From assembly GCA_012519425.1 (NCBI GenBank), contig JAAYQF010000047.1, forward strand, positions 1 to 47,084: a DNA stretch of 47,084 bases, written 5' to 3'. The translations under genes were made by a program, and so were the position numbers. Each line of letters begins with the position of its first letter. Position 1 is the first letter of the stretch. The notes beneath the pieces were generated by a model. It did not search any database. It saw only the letters and a program-made list of their open reading frames with translations, and was not told the DNA's origin. This document shows, piece by piece, positions 17,506 to 26,028 of the stretch. The DNA is from Bacteroidales bacterium. GTDB taxonomy: Bacteria > Bacteroidota > Bacteroidia > Bacteroidales > Paludibacteraceae.

Positions 17506-18734
17506 TTTGTCTGCATTTTTATAATACGCTGATACAACGTAGGATGAGAATAATTAAAAAACACATACAAAGGATGTGGCATCAAATTGCTGAGAGATTG
17601 TGAAGACAATTTCTTCAAGCCACTAATGAGCTGTTCGCCATATCCATATTGCTGAGCAAAAGCATCTGCTTCATACTCATGCTTGCGTGACAAGACATTC
17701 CCAAAAACACCTAACAATAGAGAAATAGGAGTATATAGAGTAAAAAATGCAATGGCATTCAGATGGAAAACTGCTTTTGTACCACCCAATGCCTGCGCCA
17801 ACACATCGCTACCCAACATCCAACCCAACAGAAAAAACAATAATAAAGAAGATGGAATAGAATACAACATTCCCTTGAGCACATGTTTGTGTTTGTAATG
17901 ACCAATTTCGTGTGCCAATACGGCTACTATCTCGTCTGTATCCATCTGCTCAGTCAGGGTGTCATAAAGCACTATCCTTTTCTTCGGACCAAGGCCCGTA
18001 AAATAGGCATTGGCTTTGGTCGACCGCTTAGAGCCGTCAATCATGTAAATATTCTTCAACTGAAATCCGGATTTGTTGGCAAATGCTTCAATAGCTGTGC
18101 GCAACTCACCCTCCTCAAGCGGAGTTTGTTTGTTAAACAATGGTACAATCAGTTCAGAATAAAACATGTTCATAAATAAACTGAAGACTGTTACAACTCC
18201 GAAAGCCAGCAACCAAAAATATTCTGGTGTCAAGTTGTATATCCAAATAATTGCAGTCAAAATCAATCCGCCGAGCACAATGCTCAGGCCCCATGATTTG
18301 AGTTTATCCGCAATGAACAAGGAAGGAGTCTGCTTGTTGAATCCGAATTTTTCTTCAATGACAAAGGTGGCATACCACTGAAAAGGAATGGTGATGATAT
18401 CACTAACTATGAAAAGAACACCGAAAAACAACAAGGATTGAAGAATGCTGTGATCTGTCCAGTTTTGCACAATGCCATCGAACCATCCGAAACCTCCACA
18501 TGCATACATTACAACAATAACAACGAAGCTAAAGGATGCAGTCAACATACCAAAGCGGGTATTCGTCCTGAAATAATCCTGCTGCCGGGCATATTTTTCC
18601 GCATCATAAATATCTGCTAATACGGCCGGTAATTTCGACTTAGAGTGTTTGATGTTGAGATAACTGAGCCAACGCCCCAGACCGAATTCAATCAGTAAAA
18701 TCAATAGAATAATAAGGAGTAGAATGTGTCCCAT
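17502..18734 (-). CDS. Ste24-like CAAX prenyl protease family M48 metallopeptidase
   Basis: This 410-residue integral membrane zinc protease has several membrane helices, the N-terminal M48 region and the active site HEIGH at residues 275-279. The third zinc ligand is in the downstream KHEYEADAFA motif. The order of segments (GSKRSTKANAYFTGLG before HEIGH) is that of Ste24/FACE-1 enzymes. In bacteria, which lack prenylated CAAX proteins, the role is likely membrane-protein quality control, by inference. A TATTTTTG -7 box lies 45 bp upstream. It is the first gene of an M48-mtnN pair. Confidence 0.93.
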   Translation of the reverse strand: MGHILLLIILLILLIEFGLGRWLSYLNIKHSKSKLPAVLADIYDAEKYARQQDYFRTNTRFGMLTASFSFVVIVVMYACGGFGWFDGIVQNWTDHSILQSLLFFGVLFIVSDIITIPFQWYATFVIEEKFGFNKQTPSLFIADKLKSWGLSIVLGGLILTAIIWIYNLTPEYFWLLAFGVVTVFSLFMNMFYSELIVPLFNKQTPLEEGELRTAIEAFANKSGFQLKNIYMIDGSKRSTKANAYFTGLGPKKRIVLYDTLTEQMDTDEIVAVLAHEIGHYKHKHVLKGMLYSIPSSLLLFFLLGWMLGSDVLAQALGGTKAVFHLNAIAFFTLYTPISLLLGVFGNVLSRKHEYEADAFAQQYGYGEQLISGLKKLSSQSLSNLMPHPLYVFFNYSHPTLYQRIIKMQTK

Positions 18735-18778
18735 TCAAAATTATTTGGAGGTATTCCGATTTTAAATTATGCTGTTTG

Positions 18779-18786
18779 CAAAAATA
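18779..18786 (-). promoter_or_regulatory. Promoter -7 box for the M48 protease gene
   Basis: TATTTTTG on the minus strand matches TAnnTTTG and predicts a leader of about 39 nt. It is divergent from the promoter of the ABC importer, and the two are 52 bp apart. Confidence 0.5.
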
Positions 18787-18813
18787 TATAAAATGTGTAA
18801 ATTGATGAAATTA

Positions 18814-18845
18814 TTGGATGATTTATCTTTAAAAAAGTACCTTTG
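18814..18845 (+). promoter_or_regulatory. Promoter of the ABC importer genes
   Basis: TTG at 18814-18816 and TACCTTTG at 18838-18845 are separated by 21 bp, close to the Bacteroidota consensus (TTTG, about 19-20 bp, TAnnTTTG). This shows that an in-frame GTG at 18845 is part of the promoter and that translation starts at ATG 18869. Confidence 0.7.
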
Positions 18846-18868
18846 TGCTATTCATTCGAAATAAATAT

Positions 18869-19846
18869 ATGAATTTTTATACACGCATTCTGAGTTACTT
18901 ATTCGTTCTCTTAACTTTCTTTTCTTGTCAACCTGAGCAAAACAACACGATCAGCATAGGAATATTGGACGGACCCACTGCTGTAAGTTTTATTCAAATG
19001 ATTGAGAACCCTCCCGTTATTCACGGAAAGCAAGTTAGGTTTGTCATCAAAAATGAGCCTTTGCAAATTCAAGCTTTGATGATACAAAATAAGCTCGACT
19101 TTGCTGTGTTACCCACGGTAATGGCTGCTAATTTATACAATAAGGGTATCAATTACAGACTTTTGGCAATTCCGATTTGGGGCAGCTTGTACTTGATTTC
19201 GAACGACCCGAAAATTGATAAGTTGGAGCAAATTTCAGGACAGAAAATTTATATATTCGGACAAGGTGCTACGGCAGATGTGCTGATGCAACACTTTTTG
19301 AAAACACATCTTCTAGAAGATGTGCATCTTGATTATTCTTACAACTCAAACATGGAGTTGGCAAACGCATTATTACAACATAAAATCAATATTGCCGTGA
19401 TTTCAGAGCCTTTGGTTAGCATGTTAAAAAATCAACAATCCGACATACAAATCATCTCAAACCTTGACATCGAACGGATAACCCTGAAAGAGCAAAAACC
19501 CATATTCGCACAAACAAGTTTCCTTGTAAACAACAAGATGACAGAGCATTACACAAACATCATCCGTGAAGTATGTCAGGCTTATGCTTCAAGCTGTGCA
19601 TTTACTTATCAACATCCGGAATCAGCAGGTGAATTGTTGGTAAAGCACGGTTTTTATCCTTCTTCAGACTTGGCCGTTCAATCCATCCCCTTATGTAATA
19701 TTCAATTTGAATATGCCCAAACAATCAAAGAAGAAATCCAACAATATTTAAGTATATTTTATACCTTTGACCCTAAAAGTATAGGCGGGAAAATACCTGA
19801 TGACGATTTCATTTTTGAAGTCTTTGAAGCCACTACGCAACCATAA
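18869..19846 (+). CDS. ABC transporter substrate-binding lipoprotein (NMT1/ThiY-like)
   Basis: The protein is a periplasmic solute-binding lipoprotein. Its signal ends in a lipobox-like TFFSC (Cys about residue 18 from the ATG), followed by a type 2 periplasmic binding fold with SIGILDGPTAVSFIQM and DFAVLPTVMAANLYNKG, features of the NMT1/ThiY/SsuA/TauA group. The start is ATG 18869; an upstream GTG is inside the promoter. It precedes the permease-ATPase gene by 2 bp, so both form one importer. The substrate is unknown; thiamine precursors, sulfonates or similar small molecules are family possibilities and no riboswitch is visible upstream. Confidence 0.85.
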   Translation: MNFYTRILSYLFVLLTFFSCQPEQNNTISIGILDGPTAVSFIQMIENPPVIHGKQVRFVIKNEPLQIQALMIQNKLDFAVLPTVMAANLYNKGINYRLLAIPIWGSLYLISNDPKIDKLEQISGQKIYIFGQGATADVLMQHFLKTHLLEDVHLDYSYNSNMELANALLQHKINIAVISEPLVSMLKNQQSDIQIISNLDIERITLKEQKPIFAQTSFLVNNKMTEHYTNIIREVCQAYASSCAFTYQHPESAGELLVKHGFYPSSDLAVQSIPLCNIQFEYAQTIKEEIQQYLSIFYTFDPKSIGGKIPDDDFIFEVFEATTQP

Positions 19847-19848
19847 AA

Positions 19849-21300
19849 ATGAATCAGAGCAACCCCATAAAAAGATTAAAACCTACAGCTACATTTTACA
19901 GCATAGCCCTGCTCATTATTCTGTGGCAGGGACTGGCCATGTTGGTGAATTATCCTGATTTATTCCCGTCTGTTACCGATTTGTTGGCAACATTGGCGGA
20001 AATGCTTGGTACTAAAGCCTTTTACGTGGCTTTGTGGCATACGTTATACAGGGGGTTGTTTGGATTTCTTATCGCCTTTATATTAGCAATAGGTCTGTCT
20101 GCCATCGCCCTCAACAGCCAATTCATCAAGGTCTTTATACATCCCTGGATAGTTATCATGCGCTCTATCCCCGTGATTGCCATTGTATTGATAGCTCTTC
20201 TATGGTTATCACCTCCGGGACTGCCCATATTCATTTCCTTCTTCACGATGTTTCCTATCTTATATCAAAACTTTTTATCAGGATTGGAACAGACAGACCG
20301 AAAATTGGTGGAAATGGCTAAAGTCATCAAGAAAAACAGCTTACAAAGATTGCTCTATCTTTATATGCCTTCAGCCCATGCTTATGCCTTTTCGGGCATG
20401 GCTACTGCCATGGGCTTCGGTTGGCGTTCGGTCATCATCGGGGAAGTCTTATCCGGTCCCGTACACGGCATCGGAACCGGAATGAAAAAAGCACAAGCTT
20501 TTATCGATATGAAAGAATTATTGGCCTGGACAGTCATAGCTGTGCTGATCAGTTTTATCTTCGATTACGCACTTAAATTAATAGCAGCAAAACCTGTAAA
20601 ATTCAAGCTCAGCGAAGTATCACAAAGCAAAAAGACAAACACAATAAGCACTGATATAAAAGAACTTACACTTATATCATTAAATAAAAAGTTTAACTCC
20701 AAACAGGTCATCCAAAACTTATCCATGCAGCTTTCTAATCAGACCGTCAATCTGATACAAACAGCTTCCGGATCGGGAAAAACGACCTTGATGAATTTGA
20801 TTGCAGGGATACTAAAAGCAGACAGCGGACAGATGATTTTCAATCCTGAACAGCATGTAATTTCTTTTTCTTATCAAGATATTCGATTGGTTCCCTGGTT
20901 CACCATGGAGCAAAATATAGCTTTTGCCCTACCCTCTTTTCCCAAGATCACTCAAGATGATTTACAAAAAATCAACACCTTGATACATCAAATGGAGTTG
21001 GACGAACACAAAGGAAAATTGCCGGACGAGTTGAGTGGTGGTGAACAACAAAGGGTCAATTTAGCCAGGGCGTTACTGCTTCCCTGTCATATCTTATTAT
21101 TGGATGAACCGCTGAACGGCATTGAGGATTCACTAAAAAAACGACTGATAAAATTCATAGAAGATTGGACAGCATCTTATAAACCACTAATTTTGTGGGC
21201 AACTCATCTGGAGGTAGCGACGTATTTGAAGGGGGATGTGAGCAAGGTGCGGGGTCCGAGTTCCGAGGTGCGGGGTAACGGGGTTCGAGTTCCGAGGTAG
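19849..21300 (+). CDS. Fused ABC importer permease and ATPase
   Basis: One 483-residue chain contains a complete BPD-type permease (residues 1-250, about six helices, EAA-type loop near 155-174 with EMAKVIKKNSLQRLLYLYMP) and an ABC ATPase (residues 270-460). The ATPase has Walker A ASGSGKTT (306-313), Q-loop Gln343, signature LSGGEQQR (395-402), Walker B LLLDEP and H-loop His453. In most NitT/TauT-type importers these are two genes. The last 20 or so residues (KVRGPSSEVRGNGVRVPR) are translated from the G-rich repeat that follows, so the natural C-terminus has probably been altered. All catalytic motifs are intact. Confidence 0.9.
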   Translation: MNQSNPIKRLKPTATFYSIALLIILWQGLAMLVNYPDLFPSVTDLLATLAEMLGTKAFYVALWHTLYRGLFGFLIAFILAIGLSAIALNSQFIKVFIHPWIVIMRSIPVIAIVLIALLWLSPPGLPIFISFFTMFPILYQNFLSGLEQTDRKLVEMAKVIKKNSLQRLLYLYMPSAHAYAFSGMATAMGFGWRSVIIGEVLSGPVHGIGTGMKKAQAFIDMKELLAWTVIAVLISFIFDYALKLIAAKPVKFKLSEVSQSKKTNTISTDIKELTLISLNKKFNSKQVIQNLSMQLSNQTVNLIQTASGSGKTTLMNLIAGILKADSGQMIFNPEQHVISFSYQDIRLVPWFTMEQNIAFALPSFPKITQDDLQKINTLIHQMELDEHKGKLPDELSGGEQQRVNLARALLLPCHILLLDEPLNGIEDSLKKRLIKFIEDWTASYKPLILWATHLEVATYLKGDVSKVRGPSSEVRGNGVRVPR

Positions 21301-21412
21301 CGGGTTCCGGGTTTACGGGGTGTGAGTTCACGCGCGGGTTCATTTACTTTCGGTAGCGCGATCGACCTTGACCGATGAGCCGAAAAATAAGTGAGAAAAG
21401 CGTTAAAAATCG
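21238..21412 (+). repeat. Dispersed repeat copy 1: G-rich tract plus 49-nt module
   Basis: A degenerate G-rich tract (21238-21350; GAGTTCCGAGGT at 21258-21269 and again at 21287-21298) is followed by a 49-nt module at 21364-21412, containing GATGAGCCGAAAAATAAG. The module matches 43 of 49 positions at 41581-41629 and has a shorter relative on the minus strand at about 27207-27238. The copy begins inside the end of the ABC fusion gene. Confidence 0.8.
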
Positions 21413-21464
21413 TCCTTGTTTGAGAAACTATCTTAAAATAAATATTCAACTAAAAAAGCAACAA

Positions 21465-21583
21465 GGTGTTTTAGAAGTGTCTAAATGCAAGGCACTGAGA
21501 TTGAGGGCAAAGGAGCATACTGAAGTATGTGACTGAGCCCGAATATCGAAAGTAACACAGCAGTTGGGCATTTATAAAACACC
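21465..21583. repeat. 119-nt imperfect palindromic repeat element before tilS
   Basis: The ends are perfect 9-bp inverted repeats, GGTGTTTTA (21465-21473) and TAAAACACC (21575-21583). Inside are a CATACT/AGTATG hairpin and nested short pairs ACT/AGT, GAT/ATC and GGGC/GCCC separated by G-A rich internal loops, so the whole can fold as one long irregular hairpin. The right 46 nt recur at 27293-27338 with 40 identities. It codes for nothing visible and resembles REP- or MITE-like dispersed elements. Confidence 0.75.
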
Positions 21584-21626
21584 GCCAATGAAGAAGTTTA
21601 AAACAACAATAACATACAATAAAAAA

Positions 21627-22943
21627 ATGTTGTACAAAGTACAAAAATTTATTACAGAAAACAGCTTACTGGATTCGGCAAACGGACCGGTCGTGGTGGG
21701 TGTTAGTGGCGGCAGGGATTCTGTAGTATTGCTGCATGTGTTGATGAAGTTGGGTTATCAATGTATAGCAGCGCATTGCAATTTTCATTTGCGGGGAGAT
21801 GAATCAAACAGAGACCAGGAATTTGTACGTCAACTGTGTAAACAACTTGACATAACCTTTTTAACCGTTGATTTTGATACTTTCCAATATGCAGCCGACA
21901 ACAATATCTCCATTGAAATGGCTGCCCGCGATTTGAGGTATGATTGGTTCGAGACCATCAGAAAAGATTATGGAGCACAAGCGATTGCAACCGGACATCA
22001 CTTGGATGACAATATTGAAACTGTATTGCTGAATTTAACCCGCGGAACGGGATTAAAGGGTTTGACCGGTATTCCTGTGAGAAACGAAAGAATAGTCCGC
22101 CCTCTCTTAAGCTGTACGCATGCAGAAATTGTAGCTTATACTCAAGCCCACAAACTTGAGTATGTAGATGATTCCACCAATCAGACCACAGCTTATATGC
22201 GCAATAAAATCCGCCATATCATGCTGCCGGTACTGGAAGAAATCAATCCTTCTTTCCGTAAGACTGCAGCAGAAACCATCACAAACTTAGGAGAAGCCTA
22301 TAATATCTATCAGCAAGAAATTCAGAAAATTAAAGCTGATATAAGCATTTATTCAGATGCTGCATTACGTATTGATATTCAGAAATTAAACAAATACGAA
22401 AATCAAACTACGATTTTGTTTGAGATATTGAAAGACTACGGTTTTAATTCGGATCAGATCAATCAAATTACCCGTGCTTTAGACGGAGAATCGGGAAAAG
22501 TATTCTATTCCGGCAGTCACTGTTTGTTGAAAGACCGGGACTATTTGCTTGTACAGCCTGTTATTCTTGAAGATGCTGCCATCAAAAGCAAATTAAAACT
22601 CAGTTTTTTTGATAGAACTGATGATTTTATCTTTTCCACAGACAATCAAACGGTACATTTAGATGCGGACAAACTGTCCATGCCGCTGAGTATCAGACCA
22701 TGGAAGCCCGGTGATTCTTTTTATCCCTTAGGGATGAAAGGCAAAAAAAAGTTGAGCGACTTTTTGATTGACCAAAAAATCAATCTCTTTCAAAAAGAAG
22801 ACATTCAAGTCGTTACATCTAAGGGAGAAATTGTTTGGATAGTGGAACTCCGCATAGATGACAGGTTTAAAGTAACGGAAAGGACAAAAAGAATTGCAGA
22901 GTTAAAAGTTGTTCAGCCTGTTGCTCCTCCATTTGAAGAATGA
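21627..22943 (+). CDS. tilS: tRNA(Ile)-lysidine synthase TilS
   Basis: TilS converts cytidine 34 of the minor tRNA-Ile(CAU) to lysidine with ATP and lysine, an essential decoding step. The PP-loop motif GVSGGRDSVVLL is near the N-terminus, GHHLDDNIETVLLNLTRGTGLKGL follows, and the C-terminal TilS domain has IRPWKPGDSFYPLGMKGKKKLSDFLID. ATG 21627 was chosen because it gives the usual short N-terminus. ATG 21588 is possible, and a TTG at 21564 lies inside the palindromic repeat and is unlikely. The protein is about 438 residues. It converges with tyrA. Confidence 0.95.
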   Translation: MLYKVQKFITENSLLDSANGPVVVGVSGGRDSVVLLHVLMKLGYQCIAAHCNFHLRGDESNRDQEFVRQLCKQLDITFLTVDFDTFQYAADNNISIEMAARDLRYDWFETIRKDYGAQAIATGHHLDDNIETVLLNLTRGTGLKGLTGIPVRNERIVRPLLSCTHAEIVAYTQAHKLEYVDDSTNQTTAYMRNKIRHIMLPVLEEINPSFRKTAAETITNLGEAYNIYQQEIQKIKADISIYSDAALRIDIQKLNKYENQTTILFEILKDYGFNSDQINQITRALDGESGKVFYSGSHCLLKDRDYLLVQPVILEDAAIKSKLKLSFFDRTDDFIFSTDNQTVHLDADKLSMPLSIRPWKPGDSFYPLGMKGKKKLSDFLIDQKINLFQKEDIQVVTSKGEIVWIVELRIDDRFKVTERTKRIAELKVVQPVAPPFEE

Positions 22944-22951
22944 AACACTTG

Positions 22952-23725
22952 CTACTCCACATTTTTTCTGACCCTGTTGATGAAATCAATCATACCTTGA
23001 GCATCGCGGCTATTTATTAATGTCATCAAATCCTTTAACTCTTTACGGATTTTCTCTACCTGCCCCACTGTATATGGGTTGAAAAGGATTTCCGTGAGCA
23101 GATAATCATCTTCCGAGAATAATCCCTTGGCAATATCCATATGTTTTTTGAAGGTAGTTCCGGGCGCATCCTGCTTTTTCATGCAAGCAGCAAATACCAA
23201 TGTAGATGAAAATGGGATGGACAGTGAATATGCGATGGTTTCATCATGTCCTTCGAAGGTGTATTGGTGTAAATTGAGCTTTAAAGTACCGTAGAAATCC
23301 TTGAAAAACGCCTTCCCTAAATGATCCGATTCACTGATGATAATGGCATGGTGCTCGCTCAAATTTCTCAAGTTTGCGAAAGTAGGTCCAAACATTGGGT
23401 GGGTAGATACAAAACGGCGACCCGTGCTTTTGTAAAATTCATAAAAACCTGTTTTCACTGATGCAATATCGCTTATAATGCAATTTTCAGGAAGATAAGG
23501 CAATACATCTTTGAAAGTTTGGATGGTATATTTTAAAGTGACACAGTTTATAAGCAGTTCAGGAGCAAACGTTCTAATTTCTTCATAATCTGTCAACCTT
23601 TGAGTATTAAACACATACCTAAGGCGCTCCTTATTAGAGTCAAAGACTGCCACCTCATGCTGAAAACACAAAGCATCGGCAAGCCAGGTGCCCATCTTAC
23701 CCACACCGAGTATGCAAATTTTCAT
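22952..23725 (-). CDS. tyrA: Prephenate dehydrogenase
   Basis: TyrA oxidatively decarboxylates prephenate to 4-hydroxyphenylpyruvate for tyrosine synthesis. The 257-residue protein has an N-terminal Rossmann motif ILGVGKMGTWLADAL, the catalytic region with STHPMFGPTFANL (His of the active site) and a helical dimerisation domain. No ACT or chorismate mutase domain is attached; the mutase is on the upstream DAHP synthase. Its ATG shares one base with the stop of that gene (TAATG), so translation is coupled. It is the last gene of the attenuated aromatic operon. Confidence 0.92.
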   Translation of the reverse strand: MKICILGVGKMGTWLADALCFQHEVAVFDSNKERLRYVFNTQRLTDYEEIRTFAPELLINCVTLKYTIQTFKDVLPYLPENCIISDIASVKTGFYEFYKSTGRRFVSTHPMFGPTFANLRNLSEHHAIIISESDHLGKAFFKDFYGTLKLNLHQYTFEGHDETIAYSLSIPFSSTLVFAACMKKQDAPGTTFKKHMDIAKGLFSEDDYLLTEILFNPYTVGQVEKIRKELKDLMTLINSRDAQGMIDFINRVRKNVE

Positions 23726-24828
23726 TATTTCTCCTCCTTGTCTTTAATTTTTTTATTCATAATGGCACTTTGGCGATTGATAGATTCTTCATGTATCGCC
23801 TCGAAAATTTTAATAACGAAATCAGCGTCCAAGCCTCTATTTAGCGCTCTCTCCCTACGATCTTTCATTATTTCATCATAGCGGCGAGCCTGCAAAATTG
23901 TAATATTGTTTTCAAACTTATACACTCCAATGGCCTCGGAAATTTTCATACGTTCTTTGAGAGTGTCCAATAAATCATTATCCAGCTTATCTATTTCTTT
24001 TCTAAGTTCATCCAAAGTTGCACGCGGCGTATCTCCAATTTTCGGACGACGCAATATCAATCCATCAATGACCTTTTTCAGCTCCTCGGGAGTTATTTGC
24101 TGTTGCGCATCGCTCCATGCTTCATCTGGATTACAATGAGCTTCTATGATCAATCCGTCAAAATTCAAGTCCATCGCCTCCTGACTAATTGTAGCAATTA
24201 GTGAACGATTACCCCCTATATGGCTCGGATCAGTTATCATGGGAAGCTCGGGGAAACGGCGTCGCAACTCAATTGGAATCTGCCATTGCGGATGATTGCG
24301 AAATTCTGTTTTGTCGTAAGTACTAAAGCCTCTGTGAATGGCGGCAATTTGTGTAATACCGGCATTGTTAATTCTCTCAATGGCACCTATCCACAATTCT
24401 AAGTCAGGGTTTATAGGATTTTTCACAAACACCGGAATATTCACGCCCTTAAGTGCATTTGCAACTTCCTGAACGGCAAAAGGATTGGCAGAAGTACGAG
24501 CACCGATCCACATCATATCCACTCCGTGTTTGATAGCCTCATATACATGATAAGCACTGGCAACCTCCACTCCTACATACATTCCGGTTTCTTCCTTAAC
24601 TTTTTTAAGCCAAGGGAAACCTACTGAACCAACACCTTCAAAATCACCTGGATGAGTTCGAGGTTTCCATACCCCTGCTCTAAACAATTTAATACCCATT
24701 TTCGACAAGAGACGTGCTGTTGACAAAGTCTGCTCTTCAGTCTCGATACTACATGGACCGGCTATTATGATGGGTCGCTTCAAATCAAGACCGGGTAAAT
24801 TAATCGGATCAATTTTCAAATGTGACAT
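23725..24828 (-). CDS. Bifunctional DAHP synthase / chorismate mutase
   Basis: The N-terminal 260 residues are a DAHP synthase of the KDO8P synthase-like type (GPCSIETEEQTL, FRAGVWKPRTHPGDFEG, PVFVKNPINPDLELW, MITDPSHIGG), which condenses PEP and erythrose 4-phosphate. Residues 272-360 are an AroQ-type chorismate mutase (LDELRKEIDKLDNDLLDTL, KISEAIGVYK). The fusion joins the first step of the pathway to the branch toward Phe and Tyr. Such C-terminal mutase fusions are common in Bacteroidota. It lies 3 bp from the aminotransferase gene and overlaps tyrA. Confidence 0.93.
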   Translation of the reverse strand: MSHLKIDPINLPGLDLKRPIIIAGPCSIETEEQTLSTARLLSKMGIKLFRAGVWKPRTHPGDFEGVGSVGFPWLKKVKEETGMYVGVEVASAYHVYEAIKHGVDMMWIGARTSANPFAVQEVANALKGVNIPVFVKNPINPDLELWIGAIERINNAGITQIAAIHRGFSTYDKTEFRNHPQWQIPIELRRRFPELPMITDPSHIGGNRSLIATISQEAMDLNFDGLIIEAHCNPDEAWSDAQQQITPEELKKVIDGLILRRPKIGDTPRATLDELRKEIDKLDNDLLDTLKERMKISEAIGVYKFENNITILQARRYDEIMKDRRERALNRGLDADFVIKIFEAIHEESINRQSAIMNKKIKDKEEK

Positions 24829-24831
24829 ATC

Positions 24832-26007
24832 TTAATTACTTATTGTTTTATTAACTATTCTATTAACTCTATTCAGTGATTCCGCAAGTATTTTTTTAGT
24901 GCTGCACAAAGATACACGTATATATTGTTCTCCACTATCACCAAAAATAAAACCGGGGGTTATAAACACATTTGCTTTTTCTAGAAGCAAATCACTTAGT
25001 TCTTGTCCATCCGAATACTCAGATGGTATGCGTCCCCAAACAAACAAACCTACCTGTTTTTTGTTATAGCTACACCCTAATGCATCCATAATTTCAAACA
25101 CCAATTTTCTTCGTTCTGCATATTCTGCATTTAACTCCTTATACCAGTCGGCACCGGCATCAAGCGCTTTAACGGCTGCTTCTTGCAGAGGTCGATACAT
25201 ACCGGAATCCATATTGCTTTTAACCCTAAGAATATAACTTATAAACTTGCTGTTTGATGCAGCCATGCCTATACGCCATCCGGCCATATTATGCGATTTA
25301 CTCAACGAGTTCAACTCAATGGCAATATCCTTAGCTCTTTCGACAGATAAAAGACTGCTTGGTTCAGGATTTAGTACAAAGCTATAGGGGTTGTCGTTGC
25401 ATATTACAATATTGTGTTTCTTACCGAAAGCAATGATTTGCTTCATAACATCCATATCAGCCGCTGCACCGGTCGGCATATGAGGATAGTTTATCCACAT
25501 AAGCTTCACCTTCGAAAGGTCCTCTTTTTCAATAGCTGACAAGTCGGGCTGCCATCCATTTGATTCATTGAGCGTGTAAGTTCTGGCCTTTGCTCCAACC
25601 AGGTTAGTTACTGCCTTATAAGTAGGATAACCCGGATTGGGAATCAACACTTCATCCCCCGGATTTAAAAAAGCCATGGAAATATGCATGATACCTTCCT
25701 TCGAACCCATCAGTGTAATTATCTCGGAAGCAGGATCCAATTCAACACCATAGCTGCGCTGATACCAAGAGGCAAAAGCCTGACGCAACGCAGGTATCCC
25801 CAAATAACTCTGATAACCATGCACATCTTCTTTAGCGGACACACGGCTAAGGGTTTCAATCACCTCGGGTGCAGGCATTCTGTCGGGACTTCCTATACCT
25901 AAGTTAATTACATCCTTCCCTTCCAAACGCATCTGCTCTATCTGCTTTAATTTTACGGAAAAGTAATACTCTTGTACACTATTTACTCTGTCTGCCGGCT
26001 TGATCAT
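24832..26007 (-). CDS. PLP-dependent aromatic/aspartate-type aminotransferase (class I)
   Basis: The 391-residue fold-type I aminotransferase has INLGIGSPDRMPAPEVIE near the N-terminus, NPGYPTYKAV, the Asn-Pro-Tyr loop ICNDNPYSFV and the PLP lysine in LNSLSKSHNMAGWRIG. Its place between pheA and DAHP synthase-chorismate mutase indicates transamination of phenylpyruvate and 4-hydroxyphenylpyruvate to Phe and Tyr, or of prephenate. The sequence alone does not separate it from LL-diaminopimelate or alanine aminotransferases. It starts 21 bp after pheA. Confidence 0.88.
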   Translation of the reverse strand: MIKPADRVNSVQEYYFSVKLKQIEQMRLEGKDVINLGIGSPDRMPAPEVIETLSRVSAKEDVHGYQSYLGIPALRQAFASWYQRSYGVELDPASEIITLMGSKEGIMHISMAFLNPGDEVLIPNPGYPTYKAVTNLVGAKARTYTLNESNGWQPDLSAIEKEDLSKVKLMWINYPHMPTGAAADMDVMKQIIAFGKKHNIVICNDNPYSFVLNPEPSSLLSVERAKDIAIELNSLSKSHNMAGWRIGMAASNSKFISYILRVKSNMDSGMYRPLQEAAVKALDAGADWYKELNAEYAERRKLVFEIMDALGCSYNKKQVGLFVWGRIPSEYSDGQELSDLLLEKANVFITPGFIFGDSGEQYIRVSLCSTKKILAESLNRVNRIVNKTISN

Positions 26008-26028
26008 ATACTAAACGGTTTATAAATT

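Noticed and set aside
18845-18868. GTG start giving an eight-residue extension of the substrate-binding lipoprotein
   Set aside because: The GTG shares its first base with the TACCTTTG promoter box, so it would lie upstream of the transcript start.
21155-21449. Minus-strand frames rich in Pro, Arg, Thr and Ser in the G-rich repeat (also at 41475-41728)
   Set aside because: They are the reverse reading of low-complexity repeat DNA, without signal, domain or promoter.
21564-21626. TTG start of tilS inside the palindromic repeat
   Set aside because: The translated extension is repeat sequence and not similar to TilS N-termini. ATG 21627 gives the normal length.
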